From assembly GCA_023634235.1 (NCBI GenBank), contig JAMKCF010000007.1, forward strand, positions 22,512,592 through 22,576,591: a stretch of 64,000 bases of DNA. Direction: 5' to 3'. The translations under genes were made by a program, and so were the position numbers. The stretch is from Pisaster brevispinus (lineage: Eukaryota; Echinodermata; Asteroidea; Forcipulatida; Asteriidae). The notes beneath the pieces are model-generated. The model worked only from the letters and a program-made list of their open reading frames with translations. It searched no databases and was not told where the DNA came from. Below are positions 1 to 13,278 of the stretch, piece after piece (position 1 is the stretch's first letter; each line of letters starts with the position of its first letter).

Positions 1-3000
1 CGACCCTAAAAAGTTGATTTTCGGAAGCAGGGATATCCAAGGCAGAGTCAGGTACAGATTTTGTCTCTCTAGCATTTCTAGTTCTCGAGTTATTTCCAAG
101 CTTAGCAAAGAAACTATTTCGGAGCTTTTTGTGCCGGCTTTTTCTCACTGGCGATGACGTAGGCATGTAATACAGTGGAGTTTCGGGCAGCCCTACTTCC
201 AGGACGCTGGCCTCGCCTACAAAATGGTGACCTCAACGAAACTCAAGGAAGAGAGAGCCCTTGAGACGGGCTTTCTAATGGTGTACAACTTGTGAAAATC
301 CAGTATTATTCTGAGGGTGATTTGACCGTCCTTACTTTGTCTTTGTTTCTTTGACAGCTCTGTGCACAAAAATCCCATTAGGGATGCTTTTGAGGAGCGT
401 TCGGAGTAGCCCCCACCTGCTGGTCATTTCCGGTATGAAGCTTGCCCTCCGCGACCCTAAAAAGTTGATTTTCGGAAGCAGGGATATCCAAGGCAGAGTC
501 AGGTACAGATTTTGTCTCTCTAGCATTTCTAGTTCGTGAGTTATTTCCAAGCTTAGCACAGAAACTATTTCGGAGCTTTTTGTGCCGGCTTTTTCTCACT
601 GGCGATGACGTAGGCATGTAATACAGTGGAGTTTCGGGCAGCCCTACTTCCAGGACGCTGGCCTCGCCTACAAAATGGTGACCTCAACGAAACTCACGGA
701 AGAGAGAGCCCTTGAGACGGGCTTTCTAATGGTGTACAACTTGTGAAAATCCAGTATTATTCTGAGGGTGATTTGACCGTCCTTACTTTGTCTTTGTTTC
801 TTTGACAGCTCTGTGCACAAAAATCCCATTAGGGATGCTTTTGAGGAGCGTTCGGAGTAGCCCCCACCTGCTGGCCATTTCCGGTATGAAGCTTGCCCTC
901 CGCGACCCTAAAAAGTTGATTTTCGGAAGCAGGGATATCCAAGGCAGAGTCAGGTACAGATTTTGTCTCTCTAGCATTTCTAGTTCGTGAGTTATTTCCA
1001 AGCTTAGCACAGAAACTATTTCGGAGCTTTTTGTGCTGGCTTTTTCTCACTGGCGATGACGTAGGCATGTAATACAGTGGAGTTTCGGGCAGCCCTACTT
1101 CCAGGACGCTGGCCTCGCCTACAAAATGGTGACCTCAACGAAACTCACGGAAGAGAGAGCCCTTGGGACGGGCTTTCTAATGGTGTACAACTTGTGAAAA
1201 TCCAGTATTATTCTGAGGGTGATTTGACCGTCCTTACTTTGTCTTTGTTTCTTTGACGGCTCTGTGCACAAAAATCCCATTAGGGATGCTTTTGAGGAGC
1301 GTTCGGAGTAGCCCCACCTGCTGGTCATTTCCGGTATGAAGCTTGCCCTCCGCGACCCTAAAAAGTTGATTTTCGGAAGTAGGGATATCCAAGGCAGAGT
1401 CAGGTACAGATTTTGTCTCTGTTGCATTTCTAGTTCGTGAGTTATTTCCAAGCTTAGCACAGAAACTATTTCGGAGCTTTTTGTGCCGGCTTTTTCTCAC
1501 TGGCGATGACGTAGGCATGTAATACAGTGGAGTTTCTGGCAGCCCTACTTCCAGGACGCTGGCCTCGCCTACAAAATGGTGACCTCAACGAAACTCACGG
1601 AAGAGAGAGCCCTTGAGACGGGCTTTCTAATGGTGTACAACTTGTGAAAATCCAGTATTATTCTGAGGGAGATTTGACCGTCCTTACTTTGTCTTTGTTT
1701 CTTTGACAGCTCTGTGCACAAAAATCCCATTAGGGATGCTTTTGAGGAGCGTTCGGAGTAGCCCCCACCTGCTGGTCATTTCCGGTATAAAGCTTGCCCT
1801 CCGCGACCCTAAAAAGTTGATTTTCGGAAGCAGGGATATCCAAGGCAGAGTCAGGTACAGATTTTGTCTCTCTAGCATTTCTAGTTCGTGAGTTATTTCC
1901 AAGCTTAGCACAGAAACTATTTCGGAGCTTTTTGTGCCGGCTTTTTCTCACTGGCGATGACGTAGGCATGTAATACAGTGGAGTTTCGGGCAGCCCTACT
2001 TCCAGGACGCTGGCCTCGCCTACAAAATGGTGACCTCAACGAAACTCACGGAAGAGAGAGCCCTTGAGACGGGCTTTCTAATGGTGTACAACTTGTGAAA
2101 ATCCAGTGTTATTCTGAGGGTGATTTGACCGTCCTTACTTTGTCTTTGTTTCTTTGACAGCTCTGTGCACAAAAATCCCATTAGGGATGCTTTTGAGGAG
2201 CGTTCGGAGTAGCCCCACCTGCTGGTCATTTCCGGTATGAAGCTTGCCCTCCGCGACCCTAAAAAGTTGATTTTCGGAAGCAGGGATATCCAAGGCAGAG
2301 TCAGGTACAGATTTTGTCTCTCTAGCATTTCTAGTTCGTGAGTTATTTCCAAGCTTAGCACAGAAACTATTTCGGAGCTTTTTGTGCCGGCTTTTTCTCA
2401 CTGGCGATGACGTAGGCATGTAATACAGTGGAGTTTCGGGCAGCCCTACTTCCAGGACGCTGGCCTCGCCTACAAAATGGTGACCTCAACGAAACTCACG
2501 GAAGAGAGAGCCCTTGAGACGGGCTTTCTAATGGTGTACAACTTGTGAAAATCCAGTATTATTCTGAGGGAGATTTGACCGTCCTTACTTTGTCTTTGTT
2601 TCTTTGACAGCTCTGTGCACAAAAATCCCATTAGGGATGCTTTTGAGGAGCGTTCGGAGTAGCCCCCACCTGCTGGTCATTTCCGGTATAAAGCTTGCCC
2701 TCCGCGACCCTAAAAAGTTGATTTTCGGAAGCAGGGATATCCAAGGCAGAGTCAGGTACAGATTTTGTCTCTCTAGCATTTCTAGTTCGTGAGTTATTTC
2801 CAAGCTTAGCACAGAAACTATTTCGGAGCTTTTTGTGCCGGCTTTTTCTCACTGGCGATGACGTAGGCATGTAATACAGTGGAGTTTCGGGCAGCCCTAC
2901 TTCCAGGACGCTGGCCTCGCCTACAAAATGGTGACCTCAACGAAACTCACGGAAGAGAGAGCACTTGAGACGGGCTTTCTAATGGTGTACAACTTGTGAA

Positions 3001-3368
3001 AATCCAGTATTATTCTGAGGGTGATTTGACCGTCCTTACTTTGTCTTTGTTTCTTTGACGGCTCTGTGCACAAAAATCCCATTAGGGATGCTTTTGAGGA
3101 GCGTTCGGGTAGCCCCACCTGCTGGTCATTTCCGGTATGAAGCTTGCCCTCCGCGACCCTAAAAAGTTGATTTTCGGAAGCAGGGATATCCAAGGCAGAG
3201 TCAGGTACAGATTTTGTCTCTCTAGCATTTCTAGTTCGTGAGTTATTTCCAAGCTTAGCACAGAAACTATTTCGGAGCTTTTTGTGCCGGCTTTTTTCAC
3301 TGGCGATGACGTAGGCATGTAATACAGTGGAGTTTCGGGCAGCCCTACTTCCAGGACGCTGGCCTCGC

Positions 3369-6300
3369 CTACAAAATGGTGACCTCAACGAAACTCACGG
3401 AAGAGAGAGCCCTTGAGACGGGCTTTCTAATGGTGTACAACTTGTGAAAATCCAGTATTATTCTGAGGGTGATTTGACCGTCCTTACTTTGTCTTTGTTT
3501 CTTTGACAGCTCTGTGCACAAAAATCCCATTAGGGATGCTTTTGAGGAGCGTTCGGAGTAGCCCCACCTGCTGGTCATTTCCGGTATGAAGCTTGCCCTC
3601 CGCGACCCTAAAAAGTTGATTTCGGAAGCAGGGATATCCAAGGCAAAGTTAGGTACAGATTTTGTCTCTCTAGCATTTCTAGTTCTCGAGTTATTTCCAA
3701 GCTTATCACAGAAACTATTTCGGAGCTTTTTGTGCTGGCTTTTTCTCACTGGCGATGACGTAGGCATGTAATACAGTGGAGTTTCGGGCAGCCCTACTTC
3801 CAGGACGCTGGCCTCGCCTACAAAATGGTGACCTCAACGAAACTCACGGAAGAGAGAGCCCTTGAGACGGGCTTTCTAATGGTGTACAACTTGTGAAAAT
3901 CCAGTATTATTCTGAGGGTGATTTGACCGTCCTTACTTTGTCTTTGTTTCTTTGACAGCTCTGTGCACAAAAATCCCATTAGGGATGCTTTTGAGGAGCG
4001 TTCGGAGTAGCCCCCACCTGCTGGTCATTTCCGGTATGAAGCTTGCCCTCCGCGACCCTAAAAAGTTGATTTTCGGAAGCAGGGATATCCAAGGCAGAGT
4101 CAGGTACAGATTTTGTCTCTCTAGCATTTCTAGTTCGTGAGTTATTTCCAAGCTTAGCACAGAAACTATTTCGGAGCTTTTTGTGCCGGCTTTTTCTCAC
4201 TGGCGATGACGTAGGCATGTAATACAGTGGAGTTTCGGGCAGCCCTACTTCCAGGACGCTGGCCTCGCCTACAAAATGGTGACCTCAACGAAACTCACGG
4301 AAGAGAGAGCCCTTGAGACGGACTTTCTAATGGTGTACAACTTGTGAAAATCCAGTATTATTCTGAGGGTGATTTGACCGTCCTTACTTTGTCTTTGTTT
4401 CTTTGACAGCTCTGTGCACAAAAATCCCATTAGGGATGCTTTTGAGGAGCGTTCGGAGTAGCCCCACCTGCTGGTCATTTCCGGTATGAAGCTTGCCCTC
4501 CGCGACCCTAAAAAGTTGATTTTCGGAAGCAGGGATATCCAAGGCAGAGTCAGGTACAGATTTTGTCTCTCTAGCATTTCTAGTTCGTGAGTTATTTCCA
4601 AGCTTAGCACAGAAACTATTTCGGAGCTTTTTGTGCCGGCTATTTCTCACTGGCGATGACGTAGGCATGTAATACAGTGGAGTTTCGGGCAGCCCTACTT
4701 CCAGGACGCTGGCCTCGCCTACAAAATGGTGACCTCAACGAAACTCACGGAAGAGAGAGCCTTTGAGACGGGCTTTCTAATGGTGTACAACTTGTGAAAA
4801 TCCAGTATTATTCTGAGGGAGATTTGACCGTCCTTACTTTGTCTTTGTTTCTTTGACAGCTCTGTGCACAAAAATCCCATTAGGGATGCTTTTGAGGAGC
4901 GTTCGCAGTAGCCCCCACCTGCTGGTCATTTCCGGTATGAAGCTTGCCCTCCGCGACCCTAAAAAGTTGATTTTCGGAAGCAGGGATATCCAAGGCAGAG
5001 TCAGAAACAGATTTTGTCTCTCTAGCATTTCTAGTTCGTGAGTTATTTCCAAGCTTAGCACAGAAACTATTTCGGAGCTTTTTGTGCCGGCTTTTTCTCA
5101 CTGGCGATGACGTAGGCATGTAATACAGTGGAGTTTCGGGCAGCCCTACTTCCAGGACGCTGGCCTCGCCTACAAAATGGTGACCTCAACGAAACTCACG
5201 GAAGAGAGAGCCCTTGAGACGGGCTTTCTAATGGTGTACAACTTGTGAAAATCCAGTATTATTCTGAGGGTGATTTGACCGTCCTTACTTTGTCTTTGTT
5301 TCTTTGACAGCTCTGTGCACAAAAATCCCATTAGGGATGCTTTTGAGGAGCGTTCGGAGTAGCCCCCACCTGCTGGTCATTTCCGGTATGAAGCTTGCCC
5401 TCCGCGACCCTAAAAAGTTAATTTTCGGAAGCAGGGATATCCAAGGCAGAGTCAGGTACAGATTTTGTCTCTCTAGCATTTCTAGTTCGTGAGTTATTTC
5501 CAAGCTTAGCACAGAAACTATTTCGGAGCTTTTTGTGCCGGCTTTTTCTCACTGGCGATGACGTAGGCATGTAATACAGTGGAGTTTCGGGCAGCCCTAC
5601 TTCCAGGACGCTGGCCTCGCCTACAAAATGGTGACCTCAACGAAACTCACGGAAGAGAGAGCCCTTGAGACGGGCTTTCTAATGGTGTACAACTTGTGAA
5701 AATCCAGTATTATTCTGAGGGTGATTTGAACGTCCTTACTTTGTCTTTGTTTCTTTGACAGCTCTGTGCACAAAAATCCCATTAGGGATGCTTTTGAGGA
5801 GCGTTCGGAGTAGCCCCACCTGCTGGTCATTTCCGGTATGAAGCTTGCCCTCCGCGACCCTAAAAAGTTGATTTTCGGAAGCAGGGATATCCAAGGCAGA
5901 GTCAGGTACAGATTTTGTCTCTCTAGCATTTCTAGTTCGTGAGTTATTTCCAAGCTTAGCACAGAAACTATTTCGGAGCTTTTTGTGCCGGCTTTTTCTC
6001 ACTGGCGATGACGTAGGCATGTAATACAGTGGAGTTTCGGGCAGCCCTACTTCCAGGACGCTGGCCTCGCCTACAAAATGGTGACCTCAACGAAACTCAC
6101 GGAAGAGAGAGCCCTTGAGACGGGCTTTCTAATGGTGGACAACTTGTGAAAATCCAGTATTATTCTGAGGGTGATTTGACCGTCCTTACTTTGTCTTTGT
6201 TTCTTTGACAGCTCTGTGCACAAAAATCCCATTATGGATGCTTTTGAGGAGCGTTCGGAGTAGCCCCACCTGCTGGTCATTTCCGGTATGAAGCTTGCCC

Positions 6301-8323
6301 TCCGCGACCCTAAAAAGTTGATTTTCGGAAGCAGGGATATCCAAGGCAGAGTCAGGTACAGATTTTGTCTCTCTAGCATTTCTAGTTCGTGAGTTATTTT
6401 CAAGCTTAGCACAGAAACTATTTCGGAGCTTTTTGTGCCGGCTTTTTCTCACTGGCGATGACGTAGGCATGTATTACAGTGGAGTTTCGGGCAGCCCTAC
6501 TTCCAGGACGCTGGCCTCGCCTACAAAATGGTGACCTCAACGAAACTCACGGAAGAGAGAGCCCTTGAGACGGGCTTTCTAATGGTGTACAACTTGTGAA
6601 AATCCAGTATTATTCTGAGGGTGATTTGACCGTCCTTACTTTGTCTTTGTTTCTTTGACAGCTCTTTGCACAAAAATCCCATTAGGGATGCTTTTGAGGA
6701 GCGTTCGGAGTAGCCCCCACCGGCTGGTCATTTCCGGTATGAAGCTTGCCCTCCACGACCCTAAAAAGTTGATTTTCGGAAGCAGGGATATCCAAGGCAG
6801 AGTCAGGTACAAATTTTGTCTCTCTAGCATTTCTAGTTCGTGAGTTATTTCCAAGCTTAGCACAGAAACTATTTCGGAGCTTTTTGTGCCGGCTTTTTCT
6901 CACTGGCGATGACGTAGGCATGTAATACAGTGGAGTTTCGGGCAGCCCTACTTCCAGGACGCTGGCCTCGCCTACAAAATGGTGACCTCAACGAAACTCA
7001 CGGAAGAGAAAGCCCTTGAGACGGGCTTTCTAATGGTGTATAACTTGTGAAAATCCAGTATTATTCTGAGGGTGATTTGACCGTCCTTACTTTGTCTTTG
7101 TTTCTTTGACAGCTCTGTGCACAAAAATCCCATTAGGGATGCTTTTGAGGAGCGTTCGGAGTAGCCCCCACCTGCTGGTCATTTCCGGTATGAAGCTTGC
7201 CCTCCGCGACCCTAAAAAGTTGATTTTCGGAAGCAGGGATATCCAAGGCAGAGTCAGGTACAGACTTTGTCTCTCTAGCATTTCTAGTTCGTGAGTTATT
7301 TCCAAGCTTAGCACAGAAACTATTTCGGAGCTTTTTGTGCCGGCTTTTTCTCACTGGCGATGACGTAGGCATGTAATACAGTGGAGTTTCGGGCAGCCCT
7401 ACTTCCAGGACGCTGGCCTCGCCTACAAAATGGTGACCTCAACGAAACTCACGGAAGAGAGAGCCCTTGAGACGGGCTTTCTAATGGTGTACAACTTGTG
7501 AAAATCCAGTATGATTCTGAGGGTGATTTGACCGTCCTTACTTTGTCTTTGTTTCTTTGACAGCTCTGTGCACAAAAATCCCATTATGGATGCTTTTGAG
7601 GAGCGTTCGGAGTAGCCCCACCTGCTGGTCATTTCCGGTATGAAGCTTGCCCTCCGCGACCCTAAAAAGTTGATTTTCGGAAGCAGGGATATCCAAGGCA
7701 GAGTCAGGTACAGATTTTGTCTCTCTAGCATTTCTAGTTCTCGAGTTATTTCCAAGCTTAGCAAAGAAACTATTTCGGAGCTTTTTGTGCCGGCTTTTTC
7801 TCACTGGCGATGACGTAGGCATGTAATACAGTGGAGTTTCGGGCAGCCCTACTTCCAGGACGCTGGCCTCGCCTACAAAATGGTGACCTCAACGAAACTC
7901 AAGGAAGAGAGAGCCCTTGAGACGGGCTTTCTAATGGTGTACAACTTGTGAAAATCCAGTATTATTCTGAGGGTGATTTGACCGTCCTTACTTTGTCTTT
8001 GTTTCTTTGACAGCTCTGTGCACAAAAATCCCATTAGGGATGCTTTTGAGGAGCGTTCGGAGTAGCCCCCACCTGCTGGTCATTTCCGGTATGAAGCTTG
8101 CCCTCCGCGACCCTAAAAAGTTGATTTTCGGAAGCAGGGATATCCAAGGCAGAGTCAGGTACAGATTTTGTCTCTCTAGCATTTCTAGTTCGTGAGTTAT
8201 TTCCAAGCTTAGCACAGAAACTATTTCGGAGCTTTTTGTGCCGGCTTTTTCTCACTGGCGATGACGTAGGCATGTAATACAGTGGAGTTTCGGGCAGCCC
8301 TACTTCCAGGACGCTGGCCTCGC
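3369..8323. repeat. 11-unit higher-order repeat, copy 1 (4,955 bp)
   Basis: Eleven consecutive satellite units recur in the same order at +4,955. Diagnostic shared variants include the ATTTCGG one-base deletion with CTCGAG (about 3,620-3,690), GTCAGAAACAG near 5,003, TTATTTTCAAGC near 6,397, CTCTTTGCAC near 6,661 and CAGACTTTGTC near 7,261. This copy and the next one differ at only a few bases that I noticed. Confidence 0.9.
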
Positions 8324-11300
8324 CTACAAAATGGTGACCTCAACGAAACTCACGGAAGAGAGAGCCCTTGAGACGGGCTTTCTAATGGTGTACAACTTGT
8401 GAAAATCCAGTATTATTCTGAGGGTGATTTGACCGTCCTTACTTTGTCTTTGTTTCTTTGACAGCTCTGTGCACAAAAATCCCATTAGGGATGCTTTTGA
8501 GGAGCGTTCGGAGTAGCCCCACCTGCTGGCCATTTCCGGTATGAAGCTTGCCCTCCGCGACCCTAAAAAGTTGATTTCGGAAGCAGGGATATCCAAGGCA
8601 AAGTTAGGTACAGATTTTGTCTCTCTAGCATTTCTAGTTCTCGAGTTATTTCCAAGCTTATCACAGAAACTATTTCGGAGCTTTTTGTGCTGGCTTTTTC
8701 TCACTGGCGATGACGTAGGCATGTAATACAGTGGAGTTTCGGGCAGCCCTACTTCCAGGACGCTGGCCTCGCCTACAAAATGGTGACCTCAACGAAACTC
8801 ACGGAAGAGAGAGCCCTTGAGACGGGCTTTCTAATGGTGTACAACTTGTGAAAATCCAGTATTATTCTGAGGGTGATTTGACCGTCCTTACTTTGTCTTT
8901 GTTTCTTTGACAGCTCTGTGCACAAAAATCCCATTAGGGATGCTTTTGAGGAGCGTTCGGAGTAGCCCCCACCTGCTGGTCATTTCCGGTATGAAGCTTG
9001 CCCTCCGCGACCCTAAAAAGTTGATTTTCGGAAGCAGGGATATCCAAGGCAGAGTCAGGTACAGATTTTGTCTCTCTAGCATTTCTAGTTCGTGAGTTAT
9101 TTCCAAGCTTAGCACAGAAACTATTTCGGAGCTTTTTGTGCCGGCTTTTTCTCACTGGCGATGACGTAGGCATGTAATACAGTGGAGTTTCGGGCAGCCC
9201 TACTTCCAGGACGCTGGCCTCGCCTACAAAATGGTGACCTCAACGAAACTCACGGAAGAGAGAGCCCTTGAGACGGACTTTATAATGGTGTACAACTTGT
9301 GAAAATCCAGTATTATTCTGAGGGTGATTTGACCGTCCTTACTTTGTCTTTGTTTCTTTGACAGCTCTGTGCACAAAAATCCCATTAGGGATGCTTTTGA
9401 GGAGCGTTCGGAGTAGCCCCACCTGCTGGTCATTTCCGGTATGAAGCTTGCCCTCCGCGACCCTAAAAAGTTGATTTTCGGAAGCAGGGATATCCAAGGC
9501 AGAGTCAGGTACAGATTTTGTCTCTCTAGCATTTCTAGTTCGTGAGTTATTTCCAAGCTTAGCACAGAAACTATTTCGGAGCTTTTTGTGCCGGCTATTT
9601 CTCACTGGCGATGACGTAGGCATGTAATACAGTGGAGTTTCGGGCAGCCCTACTTCCAGGACGCTGGCCTCGCCTACAAAATGGTGACCTCAACGAAACT
9701 CACGGAAGAGAGAGCCTTTGAGACGGGCTTTCTAATGGTGTACAACTTGTGAAAATCCAGTATTATTCTGAGGGAGATTTGACCGTCCTTACTTTGTCTT
9801 TGTTTCTTTGACAGCTCTGTGCACAAAAATCCCATTAGGGATGCTTTTGAGGAGCGTTCGCAGTAGCCCCCACCTGCTGGTCATTTCCGGTATGAAGCTT
9901 GCCCTCCGCGACCCTAAAAAGTTGATTTTCGGAAGCAGGGATATCCAAGGCAGAGTCAGAAACAGATTTTGTCTCTCTAGCATTTCTAGTTCGTGAGTTA
10001 TTTCCAAGCTTAGCACAGAAACTATTTCGGAGCTTTTTGTGCCGGCTTTTTCTCACTGGCGATGACGTAGGCATGTAATACAGTGGAGTTTCGGGCAGCC
10101 CTACTTCCAGGACGCTGGCCTCGCCTACAAAATGGTGACCTCAACGAAACTCACGGAAGAGAGAGCCCTTGAGACGGGCTTTCTAATGGTGTACAACTTG
10201 TGAAAATCCAGTATTATTCTGAGGGTGATTTGACCGTCCTTACTTTGTCTTTGTTTCTTTGACAGCTCTGTGCACAAAAATCCCATTAGGGATGCTTTTG
10301 AGGAGCGTTCGGAGTAGCCCCCACCTGCTGGTCATTTCCGGTATGAAGCTTGCCCTCCGCGACCCTAAAAAGTTAATTTTCGGAAGCAGGGATATCCAAG
10401 GCAGAGTCAGGTACAGATTTTGTCTCTCTAGCATTTCTAGTTCGTGAGTTATTTCCAAGCTTAGCACAGAAACTATTTCGGAGCTTTTTGTGCCGGCTTT
10501 TTCTCACTGGCGATGACGTAGGCATGTAATACAGTGGAGTTTCGGGCAGCCCTACTTCCAGGACGCTGGCCTCGCCTACAAAAAGTTGACCTCAACGAAA
10601 CTCACGGAAGAGAGAGCCCTTGAGACGGGCTTTCTAATGGTGTACAACTTGTGAAAATCCAGTATTATTCTGAGGGTGATTTGAACGTCCTTACTTTGTC
10701 TTTGTTTCTTTGACAGCTCTGTGCACAAAAATCCCATTAGGGATGCTTTTGAGGAGCGTTCGGAGTAGCCCCACCTGCTGGTCATTTCCGGTATGAAGCT
10801 TGCCCTCCGCGACCCTAAAAAGTTGATTTTCGGAAGCAGGGATATCCAAGGCAGAGTCAGGTACAGATTTTGTCTCTCTAGCATTTCTAGTTCGTGAGTT
10901 ATTTCCAAGCTTAGCACAGAAACTATTTCGGAGCTTTTTGTGCCGGCTTTTTCTCACTGGCGATGACGTAGGCATGTAATACAGTGGAGTTTCGGGCAGC
11001 CCTACTTCCAGGACGCTGGCCTCGCCTACAAAATGGTGACCTCAACGAAACTCACGGAAGAGAGAGCCCTTGAGACGGGCTTTCTAATGGTGGACAACTT
11101 GTGAAAATCCAGTATTATTCTGAGGGTGATTTGACCGTCCTTACTTTGTCTTTGTTTCTTTGACAGCTCTGTGCACAAAAATCCCATTATGGATGCTTTT
11201 GAGGAGCGTTCGGAGTAGCCCCACCTGCTGGTCATTTCCGGTATGAAGCTTGCCCTCCGCGACCCTAAAAAGTTGATTTTCGGAAGCAGGGATATCCAAG

Positions 11301-13278
11301 GCAGAGTCAGGTACAGATTTTGTCTCTCTAGCATTTCTAGTTCGTGAGTTATTTTCAAGCTTAGCACAGAAACTATTTCGGAGCTTTTTGTGCCGGCTTT
11401 TTCTCACTGGCGATGACGTAGGCATGTATTACAGTGGAGTTTCGGGCAGCCCTACTTCCAGGACGCTGGCCTCGCCTACAAAATGGTGACCTCAACGAAA
11501 CTCACGGAAGAGAGAGCCCTTGAGACGGGCTTTCTAATGGTGTACAACTTGTGAAAATCCAGTATTATTCTGAGGGTGATTTGACCGTCCTTACTTTGTC
11601 TTTGTTTCTTTGACAGCTCTTTGCACAAAAATCCCATTAGGGATGCTTTTGAGGAGCGTTCGGAGTAGCCCCCACCGGCTGGTCATTTCCGGTATGAAGC
11701 TTGCCCTCCACGACCCTAAAAAGTTGATTTTCGGAAGCAGGGATATCCAAGGCAGAGTCAGGTACAAATTTTGTCTCTCTAGCATTTCTAGTTCGTGAGT
11801 TATTTCCAAGCTTAGCACAGAAACTATTTCGGAGCTTTTTGTGCCGGCTTTTTCTCACTGGCGATGACGTAGGCATGTAATACAGTGGAGTTTCGGGCAG
11901 CCCTACTTCCAGGACGCTGGCCTCGCCTACAAAATGGTGACCTCAACGAAACTCACGGAAGAGAAAGCCCTTGAGACGGGCTTTCTAATGGTGTATAACT
12001 TGTGAAAATCCAGTATTATTCTGAGGGTGATTTGACCGTCCTTACTTTGTCTTTGTTTCTTTGACAGCTCTGTGCACAAAAATCCCATTAGGGATGCTTT
12101 TGAGGAGCGTTCGGAGTAGCCCCCACCTGCTGGTCATTTCCGGTATGAAGCTTGCCCTCCGCGACCCTAAAAAGTTGATTTTCGGAAGCAGGGATATCCA
12201 AGGCAGAGTCAGGTACAGACTTTGTCTCTCTAGCATTTCTAGTTCGTGAGTTATTTCCAAGCTTAGCACAGAAACTATTTCGGAGCTTTTTGTGCCGGCT
12301 TTTTCTCACTGGCGATGACGTAGGCATGTAATACAGTGGAGTTTCGGGCAGCCCTACTTCCAGGACGCTGGCCTCGCCTACAAAATGGTGACCTCAACGA
12401 AACTCACGGAAGAGAGAGCCCTTGAGACGGGCTTTCTAATGGTGTACAACTTGTGAAAATCCAGTATGATTCTGAGGGTGATTTGACCGTCCTTACTTTG
12501 TCTTTGTTTCTTTGACAGCTCTGTGCACAAAAATCCCATTATGGATGCTTTTGAGGAGCGTTCGGAGTAGCCCCACCTGCTGGTCATTTCCGGTATGAAG
12601 CTTGCCCTCCGCGACCCTAAAAAGTTGATTTTCGGAAGCAGGGATATCCAAGGCAGAGTCAGGTACAGATTTTGTCTCTCTAGCATTTCTAGTTCTCGAG
12701 TTATTTCCAAGCTTAGCAAAGAAACTATTTCGGAGCTTTTTGTGCCGGCTTTTTCTCACTGGCGATGACGTAGGCATGTAATACAGTGGAGTTTCGGGCA
12801 GCCCTACTTCCAGGACGCTGGCCTCGCCTACAAAATGGTGACCTCAACGAAACTCAAGGAAGAGAGAGCCCTTGAGACGGGCTTTCTAATGGTGTACAAC
12901 TTGTGAAAATCCAGTATTATTCTGAGGGTGATTTGACCGTCCTTACTTTGTCTTTGTTTCTTTGACAGCTCTGTGCACAAAAATCCCATTAGGGATGCTT
13001 TTGAGGAGCGTTCGGAGTAGCCCCCACCTGCTGGTCATTTCCGGTATGAAGCTTGCCCTCCGCGACCCTAAAAAGTTGATTTTCGGAAGCAGGGATATCC
13101 AAGGCAGAGTCAGGTACAGATTTTGTCTCTCTAGCATTTCTAGTTCGTGAGTTATTTCCAAGCTTAGCACAGAAACTATTTCGGAGCTTTTTGTGCCGGC
13201 TTTTTCTCACTGGCGATGACGTAGGCATGTAATACAGTGGAGTTTCGGGCAGCCCTACTTCCAGGACGCTGGCCTCGC
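8324..13278. repeat. 11-unit higher-order repeat, copy 2 (4,955 bp)
   Basis: This is the second copy of the block starting at 3369, carrying the same diagnostic variants at +4,955. Differences I noticed: TTTATAATGG instead of TTTCTAATGG near 9,280, ACAAAAAGTTGAC instead of ACAAAATGGTGAC near 10,578, and GGCCATTT instead of GGTCATTT near 8,529. Such near-identity points to recent duplication by unequal exchange, conversion or amplification; an assembly duplication cannot be excluded from the sequence alone. Confidence 0.9.

Noticed and set aside
470..490. CENP-B box in the satellite unit (TTTTCGGAAGCAGGGA)
   Set aside because: Only TTCG and a few other positions agree with NTTCGNNNNANNCGGGN; the essential A and CGGG are not in place.
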